Assembly (NCBI GenBank): GCA_001515955.1
Contig: LOES01000004.1
Location: 1 to 20,138, forward strand
From: Clostridia bacterium BRH_c25
Lineage (GTDB): Bacteria > Bacillota_A > Clostridia > Lutisporales > Lutisporaceae
DNA length: 20,138 bases
Direction of reading: 5' to 3'
In this document: piece after piece, positions 6,448-12,962 of the stretch
Numbering within the stretch: the stretch's first letter is position 1
How the letters are laid out: each line of letters begins with the position of its first letter
Position numbers and translations under genes: made by a program
Notes under the pieces: generated by a model
Told to the model about the DNA's origin: nothing
Seen by the model: only the letters and a program-made list of their open reading frames with translations
Databases searched by the model: none

Positions 6448-6755
6448 TGCCGAATCTATCTCCGTTATTTTTCATAGGTAATATACGTATCGGCTCAGTG
6501 GAAGGAGCTTCCTGTATAAATCTAGGCAATAACCTGCCTGTAGGTTTTCAAAGCTTCAAAAAACAAAACCAGGGCTTTGGCTCTATAACCGGTGACAATA
6601 ATGATATTTCTGAGCTGTGTTCAGTTCTTAAAGATACCAACATGATAGATATGCTGAATCAGTCAGGTTCCGACGAGGTTCCCGGCTGGGTGAAAAAACT
6701 GGCTATTGAAAAATTCAGCAAGAATGCTGAAAATTCATCCAAACATTCTATATAA
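6447..6755 (+). CDS. GerPA/GerPF-like small spore protein, paralogue 5
   Basis: This 102-residue member of the local family reads FFIGNIRIGSVEGASCINLGNN (8-29), FQSFKK and NQGFGSITGDNND (41-53), then VLKDTNMIDML (60-70), recognisable as a variant of the DNDxIDTPI tail of paralogues 1 and 2. A charged extension with W-V-K-K follows. Its first half is the closest of the five to the Bacillus GerPA/GerPF layout: strand, G-N turn, then G-F/S-G-S-x-x-G-D. The ATG at 6447 overlaps the stop of the GerPC-like gene, so the two are coupled. Confidence 0.7.
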   Translation: MPNLSPLFFIGNIRIGSVEGASCINLGNNLPVGFQSFKKQNQGFGSITGDNNDISELCSVLKDTNMIDMLNQSGSDEVPGWVKKLAIEKFSKNAENSSKHSI

Positions 6756-6775
6756 TCTGATAGGAAGTGACGATA

Positions 6776-7318
6776 ATGAGCGGTTCAGGCCACTACTTCG
6801 ATCCCACGCAAATGAGTGCCAGACTGAAAGATATGCTGCTGAAAGGAGATACAACGGAGCTTCCGAGCTTCATTCAGGAGGTATTGATGCAATCCATTGC
6901 CAATCCCATAACTCAGGCTCTTCTGGCTCCTTTGTCGCAATCCCTGGCTGCCCCTCTATCCCAATATTTCGGCAACCATATGCCCCAGAATATTAAAAGT
7001 GAGCCTATATCCCGGGAGGAGCATGCTTCCGCAGCCATAAACAGACTTGATCCACAGCTTTTCGAAATACATGGTTTTGTGGTTATACGAACTGCAATAC
7101 CTGATGATATAAACGAGCAAGATATCAAAGTCCTGATCACTTCTACTCATGTGACAATAAAAGGAGATCCGTCAGGCAATGACCATATCCTACCCCTGCC
7201 TCAAGGTTCAAAAAAAGAAGGAGCGACAGCTGCCTTCAAGGATAAAATACTTGAAATAAGAATCCCAAAAGAAAATGAAGCTGTCACTGTCGATGAAGTA
7301 AACATCGAATATTTATAA
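6776..7318 (+). CDS. Divergent Hsp20/alpha-crystallin-fold protein
   Basis: This is a 180-residue protein. Residues about 94-180 resemble an alpha-crystallin/CS domain: FEIHGFVVIRTAIPDDINEQDIKV, THVTIKG, then FKDKILEIRIPK, the last being the usual A-x-x-x-x-G/K-I-L-x-I-x-I-P strand. The N-terminal 70 residues are hydrophobic and helical, with two APLSQ repeats (51-63), and look like an oligomerisation arm. The ATG at 6776 is preferred to the GTG at 6767 because the ribosome site AGGAAGTGA (6762-6770) overlaps that GTG. Hsp20-fold proteins CotM and CotP are spore-coat proteins in Bacillus, so a coat role next to GerP-like genes is reasonable. It is the last gene of the rightward series. Confidence 0.7.
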   Translation: MSGSGHYFDPTQMSARLKDMLLKGDTTELPSFIQEVLMQSIANPITQALLAPLSQSLAAPLSQYFGNHMPQNIKSEPISREEHASAAINRLDPQLFEIHGFVVIRTAIPDDINEQDIKVLITSTHVTIKGDPSGNDHILPLPQGSKKEGATAAFKDKILEIRIPKENEAVTVDEVNIEYL

Positions 7319-7331
7319 ATTTTTGCCCTGG

Positions 7332-7775
7332 TTATTCCTCAAATTCAATTGATATTTGATGCTCCTCCTCTGAAGCAAGCCTGGGAATGCTAATTTCCAT
7401 GAGGCCTGCTTTATATTTTGCTTCCACAGGGCCACCCGGCACAATATCGTTAGGCAGTGTTACCTCTCTTCTGAAGCTTCCCGAAAGTCTTTCCTTCTGA
7501 AGCATCTCATTTTCCTTCACTGGGTATGTCCATGGTATTTCCCCTGATATCAGAAGCTTCAATCCCTTAATTCTGATTGCAGCTTTATCTGGTGATTCCA
7601 GCCCCGGCACTTCCACCACTACAGTCACCTGCTCCTCTGTCTTGTATATGTCAACAGCAGGCCCCTGCCTTGGTATTATTCTGTTTATTTCACTCCAGAA
7701 GTCTTCTCCCAGTATTTGCTGAGCTTTTTCAGGCATACCCTTCCAATCAAATACCTTGATCTTGCCATCCGGCAT
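7332..7775 (-). CDS. Hsp20 family small heat shock / spore coat protein
   Basis: This is a 147-residue small heat shock protein. The alpha-crystallin domain runs from about residue 39 to 132: PAVDIYKTEEQVTVVVEVPGL, IRIKGLKLLISGE, SGSFRREVTLP, then EAKYKAGLMEISIPR, all standard Hsp20 strands. No C-terminal I-x-I/V anchor is obvious beyond ISIEF. It acts as an ATP-independent holdase; Bacillus relatives CotM and CotP are coat components. The ATG at 7775 has GGGAGGTGA upstream on the minus strand with good spacing. The SOD gene ends 30 bp upstream on the same strand, so SOD and Hsp20 form one unit. Its 3' end lies 13 bp from the convergent Hsp20-fold gene. Confidence 0.88.
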   Translation of the reverse strand: MPDGKIKVFDWKGMPEKAQQILGEDFWSEINRIIPRQGPAVDIYKTEEQVTVVVEVPGLESPDKAAIRIKGLKLLISGEIPWTYPVKENEMLQKERLSGSFRREVTLPNDIVPGGPVEAKYKAGLMEISIPRLASEEEHQISIEFEE

Positions 7776-7805
7776 AATGCTTCACCTCCCAAGCTATTCT
7801 CTCAT

Positions 7806-8303
7806 TCAAAGCCAAGCCGGCCTGATTATTCCGCAGCCCAGCCTTTTACCAGCATTGCCTGCAGGCTGCGACCTATAGTCATCAGGGCTTTCGTGAACTA
7901 TAACAGCTCTTCCTATTATATTGGATACCTTGAACTTATCTGTGAAAAAGCACATTCTTGCCATGCCGTTATTGGAAAACAGTACCGGGAAATCTCCTAT
8001 ATGGTTGCCATGGGGTTGATTTGTCGGGTTCCAGTGCTCTCCTGCCGCTTTGAAGGGCTCCTTCGGGTCTCCCACTCCGCAATTTCCATTCTCATGAATG
8101 TGAAAACCATGAGGACCTATCGGCTGTTTATCATCCTTTCCCGGCTGATAATGAGGAAGTCCGTTAATGTTCACACATACCCAGGTTCCCCCTGGTACAT
8201 TTCTGAATATAACCGTTCCCCTCAACTGCGGTGCCAGAGGACCCCCTTTTATTCCCGCAACAGCAACTTCTATCTTGTCCTGTCTATATTCCTCATAATA
8301 CAT
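7806..8303 (-). CDS. sodC: Cu/Zn superoxide dismutase family protein without signal peptide
   Basis: This 165-residue Cu/Zn superoxide dismutase disproportionates superoxide to O2 and H2O2. By comparison with SOD1, all metal ligands appear present: copper His68 and His70 in HGFHIHE, bridging His90 in GEHWNP, zinc His98, His101 and Asp104 in PHGNHIGDFP, and copper His137 in VIVHE. Cys75 and Cys157 can form the usual disulphide, and Arg154 matches the active-site arginine. B. subtilis YojM, in contrast, lacks a copper ligand. There is no signal peptide or lipobox, whereas most bacterial SodC proteins are exported. The ATG at 8303 follows GGGAGGGTGGG on the minus strand. It is co-directional with hsp20, 30 bp downstream. 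Confidence 0.9.
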   Translation of the reverse strand: MYYEEYRQDKIEVAVAGIKGGPLAPQLRGTVIFRNVPGGTWVCVNINGLPHYQPGKDDKQPIGPHGFHIHENGNCGVGDPKEPFKAAGEHWNPTNQPHGNHIGDFPVLFSNNGMARMCFFTDKFKVSNIIGRAVIVHESPDDYRSQPAGNAGKRLGCGIIRPAWL

Positions 8304-8456
8304 TTACCCACCCTCCCAAAAAATATATCTATACATATTATTCATGGGTTTGAGAAAATGTGCTACTGCAGCAATTCTTCTTGATTAATATTGCTTTAAG
8401 TATTAGAATGGTCTAAATGGATTTTTTTGTTTAACTATTTTTGTGGGGTGAGCTGC

Positions 8457-9614
8457 TTGAAACGTGCTTCAAAATGGGTACAATGCCTTGGTTTTGTCAC
8501 AATTGGTATAATTGCAAACATAATAGGCCCTCTTCTTCCTGTCATCCGCACTGATATTAACATTAATTACAGTCAGGGAGGACTTCTCCTTTCAGGACAG
8601 TTTGTCGGAATGCTTATCACTTCTATTGTCGGCGGATACTTGATGGATCGTACAGGCAAGAGACCTTTTATGCTTGCCGGAAGTGCAATGCTTATTATCG
8701 GACTCTTAGGCTCCATGACAGCCAAGAGCTTTTCATTCTTATATGCTTTGAATCTTATAACCGGTTTCGGATATGGCATATATGAGGTAGGAATAAATGC
8801 ACTATGTGCAGATTCATCACAAGAAAACAAGGGAAGCGATATGAATTTCGTTCATTTCTTTTATGGGGTCGGTGCTATAGCTGCTCCTGTGCTTGCCTTT
8901 GTATGTACTGAATACCTGGGCAGCTGGAGGTATTGCTTCGGAATCGCACTGATAGCCCCTGTTACAGTAGGCTTTCTGCTAATAAGGAATAAAATTGAGG
9001 AGCACAGGGCTATCCGCGAAAAAATCAAGGAAGCTGGAAATAACAGCTCTAATCCCCTTAGAAGTCTTTTTCTTTGGACAGCAGGACTTACTGCATTTTC
9101 CTACGTAGGGGTGGAAGTGTCCACCGGCGGCTGGATATCAGTATATTGGAATACAGTGATTTCCGGCAGTACTATACCTGCATCCTTAACTGCTACTGTT
9201 TTCTGGCTATGCCTTACAGTAGGAAGGCTGTTTTCCGGTAAAATCGCGGACCGGATAGGGCTCTCAACCTATCTGCTCGCGGCAGGCTTCGGAACAATGC
9301 TGCTGTCAGCTCTATGGAGTGTTCTGCCTGCGGGGAACTGGACCCTCGTAATACTCGGCCTTCTGGGACTTATGCTTTCAGGTCAGTTTCCGACCACAAT
9401 GGCACTTGCAACTGCCCATTTCCCGGGAAAATCAGGCACAACTGCCGCATTTATTTCGGTATTCGCAGGGCTAAGCGGATTCTTCATACCGGCATTAATC
9501 GGGCGAATAGCTGATATCTTCAGCATTACCATACTCTCTTACTCAATGCTGGCACTATCCTTACTCCTTGTAATATTCGCTTATGTCCTGAGAAAAGGAT
9601 CTATGCAAGCTTAG
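8457..9614 (+). CDS. MFS transporter
   Basis: This is a 385-residue major facilitator permease with about 12 membrane segments in two halves. The loop after the second helix has GGYLMDRTGKRPFM (a motif A-type G-x-x-x-D-R-x-G-K/R-R), repeated in the second half as SGKIADRIGL. Segments such as GFGYGIYEVGINAL and HFFYGVGAIAAPVLA recall the FucP/YfkF-like group of sugar or drug permeases; the substrate cannot be told. The start is placed at TTG 8457, eight bases after GGGGTGAG (8443-8450), rather than at an in-frame TTG at 8427 that has no ribosome site. The 3' end of the gene is built into a terminator stem. It is divergent from sodC. Confidence 0.85.
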   Translation: MKRASKWVQCLGFVTIGIIANIIGPLLPVIRTDININYSQGGLLLSGQFVGMLITSIVGGYLMDRTGKRPFMLAGSAMLIIGLLGSMTAKSFSFLYALNLITGFGYGIYEVGINALCADSSQENKGSDMNFVHFFYGVGAIAAPVLAFVCTEYLGSWRYCFGIALIAPVTVGFLLIRNKIEEHRAIREKIKEAGNNSSNPLRSLFLWTAGLTAFSYVGVEVSTGGWISVYWNTVISGSTIPASLTATVFWLCLTVGRLFSGKIADRIGLSTYLLAAGFGTMLLSALWSVLPAGNWTLVILGLLGLMLSGQFPTTMALATAHFPGKSGTTAAFISVFAGLSGFFIPALIGRIADIFSITILSYSMLALSLLLVIFAYVLRKGSMQA

Positions 9615-9627
9615 CATAGATCCTTTT
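9593..9627 (+). terminator. Rho-independent terminator overlapping the MFS stop codon
   Basis: A perfect 14-bp stem (AAAAGGATCTATGC at 9593-9606 with its complement at 9614-9627) and a 7-nt loop end in TTTT. The left arm lies inside the last codons of the permease gene and the loop holds its stop codon. Confidence 0.85.
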
Positions 9628-9636
9628 AGCAATAAT

Positions 9637-9663
9637 TTGTGAATATATGAAATCTGTTATAAT
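9637..9663 (+). promoter_or_regulatory. Probable sigma-A promoter for the phospholipase-like gene
   Basis: TATAAT at 9658-9663 with TG at 9655-9656 forms an extended -10. TTGTGA at 9637-9642 is a possible -35 with a short 15-bp spacer. A GGGGGGG ribosome site (9681-9687) and the ATG at 9696 follow. Confidence 0.5.
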
Positions 9664-9695
9664 AAGCATATAAAACTGTAGGGGGGGATATAACC

Positions 9696-10691
9696 ATGCC
9701 AGCGCTTCTTACCCATTATCTTTGCGGCAATGCAATGTTGAAGCTTGTAGAAGATGATCATATGAGAAACTCAATATTAAACCACCGGAATGTATTCAAC
9801 CTTGGCACGCAGGGTCCTGATATATTTTTCTATTATGGGGCGTGGCCCTGGACCAAAAATAAAGGAATGACCGAATTCGGCGATAGGATGCACGAAGAAA
9901 GAACAGGAGAGTTTATCTTGGAAGCCCTAAAGTATTCGGCCGGATATGATGAACCATCGAAGAGTGTTCTTGCAGCTTATATGTGCGGCTATCTATGCCA
10001 CTATGTATTGGATTGCCATACGCATCCCTATATTTTTTATAAAACCGGCTTTGTACGAACCGGCGAGGCATATACATCCAAATATACCTGCTATCATCGA
10101 ATGTTTGAAACCGCTTTGGATGTGCTGATGCTGAACTATGAGCTGGGTAAGAGGCCGCCGGAATTCAATGCTGCTGAACAAATCAAAATATCAGGACACG
10201 ATGCTGCTGTTATTGGCAAAATGTACTCAGTGATATTAAAGAAAGTTTATGATGAAAAAATAGACACTAAGCTGGTATGCCAGGCAATAGCTGATATATC
10301 CGGTATAGCCGCTGTGTTGAGAGACAAGACCGGAATCAAGAAAATACTGCTCTCAAAGATAGAAAAGAGCCTCGGAAGGCCGCCAATGTTCTCAAGCATG
10401 ATTCTTCCCTTGGAAATAAACGATGGTCTGGATTATCTGAATATCTCACATTCAGCATGGAAGCTTCCATGGGATAATTCCGTAGCTTTAACCTCCTCTT
10501 TCATAGAAAGCTTTGAAGCTGCAGCAAAGGAAGCAAAGTTAATCTCCATTGATATTATCCGCTGTATATCCGAAAGAACCAGAATAGAGGATGCTGCAAG
10601 TCTCATTGGCAACCGCTCTTTTTCTACCGGAATAGACTGCAATCTTGATATTGAGCTTAAGTATTTTGACTGTATATATGAGAAATCTTAA
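9696..10691 (+). CDS. Zinc-dependent phospholipase C family protein
   Basis: This 331-residue protein matches the Zn-dependent phospholipase C/S1-P1-like fold at its N-terminus: MPALLTHYLCGNAML with His7, NLGTQGPDIFFYYG (Asp42), HEERTGEF (His66), then GYLCHYVLDCHTHPYIFYK (His102, Asp106, His110). These His/Asp residues are the expected zinc ligands. Family members hydrolyse phospholipids, but clostridial homologues without a secretion signal are widespread and uncharacterised. This one also lacks a signal peptide, so a cytoplasmic or spore-associated hydrolase is more likely than a toxin. The C-terminal half (about 150-331) is mostly helical without clear motifs. It is probably a single-gene unit, with a promoter at 9637 and a terminator at 10690. 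Confidence 0.8.
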   Translation: MPALLTHYLCGNAMLKLVEDDHMRNSILNHRNVFNLGTQGPDIFFYYGAWPWTKNKGMTEFGDRMHEERTGEFILEALKYSAGYDEPSKSVLAAYMCGYLCHYVLDCHTHPYIFYKTGFVRTGEAYTSKYTCYHRMFETALDVLMLNYELGKRPPEFNAAEQIKISGHDAAVIGKMYSVILKKVYDEKIDTKLVCQAIADISGIAAVLRDKTGIKKILLSKIEKSLGRPPMFSSMILPLEINDGLDYLNISHSAWKLPWDNSVALTSSFIESFEAAAKEAKLISIDIIRCISERTRIEDAASLIGNRSFSTGIDCNLDIELKYFDCIYEKS

Positions 10692-10733
10692 AGAAGCAGC
10701 TATCATTCACGAAGGATAACTGCTTCTTTTTTC
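10690..10733 (+). terminator. Rho-independent terminator after the phospholipase-like gene
   Basis: AAAGAAGCAG and TATC (10690-10704) pair with GATA and CTGCTTCTTT (10715-10730), with one internal mismatch, followed by a T-run. The stem starts inside the stop codon. Confidence 0.85.
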
Positions 10734-10766
10734 TCCCTTCGACGAAGGGATTTATCTGCAAGAACC

Positions 10767-10955
10767 TCAACCGCTGCCTCTGGGTGCGGCTATGCTTTTC
10801 CCTGAATTAGAACCGAAGCTTGAGGAACCTTCGAAAATCTGACCCACATTCTTGCTGCCGCACTTTGGACATGCTACTTTATCTCTATTGGAAGTACTTA
10901 CAATTTCAAAGAATTTTTCTTTGCAGTCCTTGCATTTATAATCCAGTAATGCCAT
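10767..10955 (-). CDS. FmdB family zinc-ribbon protein
   Basis: This 62-residue protein begins with the FmdB zinc-ribbon pattern: MALLDYKCKDCKEKFFEI with Cys8 and Cys11, then VACPKCGSKNV with Cys29 and Cys32. One zinc ion is expected. The rest is a flexible Ser/Gly-rich tail (FEGSSSFGSNSGKS). FmdB-type ribbons are often annotated as regulators, after an amidase-cluster protein, but their real function is mostly unknown. The ATG has GGAAGGAGG upstream on the minus strand. It stands alone, behind a strong sigma-A promoter with an unusual G-tract in the leader. Confidence 0.88.
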   Translation of the reverse strand: MALLDYKCKDCKEKFFEIVSTSNRDKVACPKCGSKNVGQIFEGSSSFGSNSGKSIAAPRGSG

Positions 10956-10969
10956 AGAATCCTCCTTCC

Positions 10970-10994
10970 GGGTATACCCATACCCCCATATGGT
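10970..10994 (-). promoter_or_regulatory. Dyad-rich G-tract element in the fmdB leader
   Basis: This short stretch contains the palindrome GGGTATACCC (10970-10979), a run of five C on the plus strand, and CATATG. It lies just downstream of the -10 box. Similar C/G-tract dyads are bound by CsoR/RcnR-type metal or sulphur sensors, but no such regulator is in the window. Confidence 0.35.
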
Positions 10995-11000
10995 ACTTAT

Positions 11001-11029
11001 ATTATATAATAACTCTCAAGCAATTTCAA
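11001..11029 (-). promoter_or_regulatory. Sigma-A promoter of the fmdB-type gene
   Basis: On the minus strand, TTGAAA (11024-11029), a 17-bp spacer and TATAAT (11001-11006) give a near-consensus sigma-A promoter about 50 bp upstream of the ATG. Confidence 0.75.
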
Positions 11030-11121
11030 TTAACAAAATTTAAAATAAACCACATAATTTTGTAGCCAGAACAGAAAATAATCAAAGTAATGATTTATAG
11101 TCAAAAGGGAGTGAAAAATAA

Positions 11122-11280
11122 ATGGATACAAATGAACATTTTCATCTTGCTGAAGTCGAGAGAGATAAAAAAATAGAGGAAATGCTCACTGAGTTTGAGA
11201 ACAGGCTTGGAGAGCATATAGGCGGAGATGTGGTTCTAGTTGCCTACAAGCGCAATAAAGTCGAGGACGGCTGGCATTGA
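11122..11280 (+). CDS. Small hypothetical protein, 52 residues
   Basis: This short reading frame (MDTNEHFHLAEVERDKKI...) has an AAGGGAGTG ribosome site at 11105-11113, eight bases before the ATG, and ends 159 bases later at a TGA that is itself the first arm of a strong terminator. The protein is acidic and mainly helical in the first half, then shows a short beta-like segment (GGDVVLVAYKRN) and ends in DGWH. No membrane segment, signal or known domain is seen. The clean start and terminator argue for a real gene. The function is unknown. Confidence 0.6.
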   Translation: MDTNEHFHLAEVERDKKIEEMLTEFENRLGEHIGGDVVLVAYKRNKVEDGWH

Positions 11281-11306
11281 AAAAGAGCTCATATTGAGCT
11301 CTTTTT
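11280..11306. terminator. Bidirectional terminator between the 52-residue ORF and the ttcA-like gene
   Basis: A perfect 11-bp stem (AAAAAGAGCTC, loop ATATT, GAGCTCTTTTT) gives a T-run on both strands. It serves the convergent genes on either side, ending six bases before the ttcA-like stop. Confidence 0.9.
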
Positions 11307-11311
11307 CAATG

Positions 11312-12205
11312 CTATTCTTCAGGAATTTCCATCTCCAATAGTTCATCATCATAGAAGTCAAGGTATGAATACTGCTTTCCTCCCTTGTGCCAGCCCAGAA
11401 TAGCTTCCATATTGACATTCTGTGTTGCTCTCAGAATATTGGTATCCACATTTTCTATTTTTTCCTTCAATTCCTTTATCATCGCTTTTATTTCATTGCG
11501 TTTGTTGGCTATCTTTTCTGCCGCTACCATGCAGGCACAGTTTAAAGGCCAGATGCCGCTGCTCTGTGTGAATCTCTCAATGTATTGCTCATCCACATAG
11601 TAAAGGGGTCTTATTAGCTCCAGGCCTTTGAAATTTGTGGACTTAAGCTTTGGCAGCATGGTTTTGAAGCTTCCTGTATACAATATGTTCAACATTGTAG
11701 TTTCTATTACATCATTGAAATGATGTCCAAGGGCAAGCTTATTGCAGCCCAGCTCCATCGCTTTTGAGTAAAGAGCTCCCCTGCGCATTTTTGCACACAT
11801 ATAACAAGGGTAGTCCTTTGCTATTTTGTCTACAACCTCGAATATACCTGATTCAAATAAATGAATGGGTATCTCGAGATATTCGCAGTTTTCTGTAAGA
11901 AGCTCCCTTATATTCTCATGATAGCCCGGGTCCATTGCTATGAACTCAAGCTCAAAGGAGACCTCCCCATGCTTCTGCAATTCTTGAAACAGCTTGGCCA
12001 TAAGCATGCTGTCCTTACCTCCGGAAACACCTACCGCTACCTTATCCCCTTCTTCAATCAGCTTAAAATCCTTGATTGCTTTTATAAACTTGCTCCAGAT
12101 ATGCTTCCTGTATTTTTTTATCAGGCTTCTTTCTATTTCTGGAAGTGGCTTCCTTTCACTGAAAGGAACCAGTATTTCACAGCCTTTTCCGGCAATATCA
12201 CTCAT
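11312..12205 (-). CDS. ttcA: TtcA-like PP-loop ATPase (tRNA 2-thiocytidine-type thiolation enzyme)
   Basis: This is a 297-residue adenine-nucleotide alpha hydrolase. The PP-loop SGGKDS is at 61-66. Cys134 and Cys137 (PCYMCAKMRRGALYSKA) together with Cys223 or Cys225 (WPLNCACM) match the three-cysteine [4Fe-4S] site of TtcA, which makes 2-thiocytidine at tRNA position 32. ALGHHFNDVIETTMLN (about 158-173) is the conserved family block. Clostridia carry several TtcA/TtuA-like paralogues, and some may act on other tRNAs or substrates, so the exact modification is inferred. The ATG has AGGTAGGAAAG upstream. It is convergent with the 52-residue ORF; the TetR gene lies upstream on the same strand but 122 bp away. 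Confidence 0.8.
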   Translation of the reverse strand: MSDIAGKGCEILVPFSERKPLPEIERSLIKKYRKHIWSKFIKAIKDFKLIEEGDKVAVGVSGGKDSMLMAKLFQELQKHGEVSFELEFIAMDPGYHENIRELLTENCEYLEIPIHLFESGIFEVVDKIAKDYPCYMCAKMRRGALYSKAMELGCNKLALGHHFNDVIETTMLNILYTGSFKTMLPKLKSTNFKGLELIRPLYYVDEQYIERFTQSSGIWPLNCACMVAAEKIANKRNEIKAMIKELKEKIENVDTNILRATQNVNMEAILGWHKGGKQYSYLDFYDDELLEMEIPEE

Positions 12206-12327
12206 TTGCAGCTTTCCTACCTTTACAAAGATAACTTATGTTGAACGCATAAAAGCATTTCACAGTTATTTTATCATAATTTACAGTATATAATATGTTA
12301 TTCTTCAAGATTTATCTGTTTAACCTT

Positions 12328-12894
12328 CTATTTAACTCCATTGTCAAGTATCCCGTACCACAATATCTTTTCTATCTCCCTCAATGCTTTGTTAACGTTC
12401 AGATCATTTTCAACCAGGAAATTGTAATCCAGTATTGCTCTGGTTGCTTTATCCAGTATCAGACTCAACACTTCAATGTTAATGTCCTTTCTCAGCTCAC
12501 CGGCTTCAATGCCTTCACAGATAATATCCCTTACAAGCCTGAGCTTGAACTTGAGTTGCTCTTCAATTCTCTCCCACTCCTTGGGATAGAACTTCTGAAT
12601 ACCCTCCAATATCTCAAGAGGTATCTGATATTTATGATGGGATAAGAGCGCCGTATTAAGCTTGCCGACAATAGTAGCTTCCTTTTCTACTGCCTCTATG
12701 GTGCTTTTTATATTATCCTCCAGACTTGCTCTGAACATCTCACTCACAAGCTCATCCTTGCTTCTGAAGTATTTATATATTGTTTTCTTGCTGATGCCAA
12801 GGTCCCTGGCTATATCATCCACTGTAAACCTTTTAACTCCATACAGGTTAATGAACTTTGCCACTGAATTGATTATTCTTTCTTTCAAATCCAT
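12328..12894 (-). CDS. TetR/AcrR family transcriptional regulator
   Basis: This is a 188-residue one-component repressor-type regulator. The N-terminal helix-turn-helix is clear (KRFTVDDIARDLGISKKTIYKYFRSKDEL, about 21-49), followed by an all-helical ligand domain. The start is set at ATG 12894, although GGAG lies only two bases upstream. The TTG at 12888 is eight bases from the same site and may be the real start. It lies 68 bp downstream of the M20 gene on the same strand, so it could be the last gene of that operon, a local regulator, or both. A dyad (GTATT-N7-AATAC) lies in its own putative promoter, consistent with autoregulation. Confidence 0.88.
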   Translation of the reverse strand: MDLKERIINSVAKFINLYGVKRFTVDDIARDLGISKKTIYKYFRSKDELVSEMFRASLEDNIKSTIEAVEKEATIVGKLNTALLSHHKYQIPLEILEGIQKFYPKEWERIEEQLKFKLRLVRDIICEGIEAGELRKDINIEVLSLILDKATRAILDYNFLVENDLNVNKALREIEKILWYGILDNGVK

Positions 12895-12918
12895 CACTCC
12901 AACTAATACACTGTGTTT

Positions 12919-12948
12919 ATCATAGCATAGTATTTGTCTGCAATACAA
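12919..12948 (-). promoter_or_regulatory. Possible TetR promoter with internal dyad operator
   Basis: On the minus strand, TTGTAT (12943-12948), an 18-bp spacer and TATGAT (12919-12924) form a plausible promoter. GTATT (12930-12934) and AATAC (12942-12946), separated by 7 bp, form a dyad within it. A second dyad with the same half-site, AATACCGTATT, lies at 12952-12962. Confidence 0.4.
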
Positions 12949-12962
12949 CTTAATACCGTATT

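Noticed and set aside
4787..6755. A CRISPR array or phage tail-fibre cluster, because of the run of small repeated proteins
   Set aside because: There are no short identical DNA repeats with spacers, no phage structural neighbours, and the protein pattern and sigma-K-like promoter fit spore genes better.
7716..8384. 222-codon plus-strand open frame over the SOD gene
   Set aside because: The minus-strand Cu/Zn SOD is unmistakable with all ligands present; the opposite frame has no motifs or ribosome site.
8304..8456. A sigma-K promoter for the sodC-hsp20 unit
   Set aside because: The best -10 candidate (CATGAATAA on the minus strand) has two mismatches and no AC at the right distance, so it was not listed.
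9696..10691. A secreted phospholipase toxin
   Set aside because: Metal-ligand motifs match the fold, but there is no signal peptide and no C-terminal membrane-binding domain.
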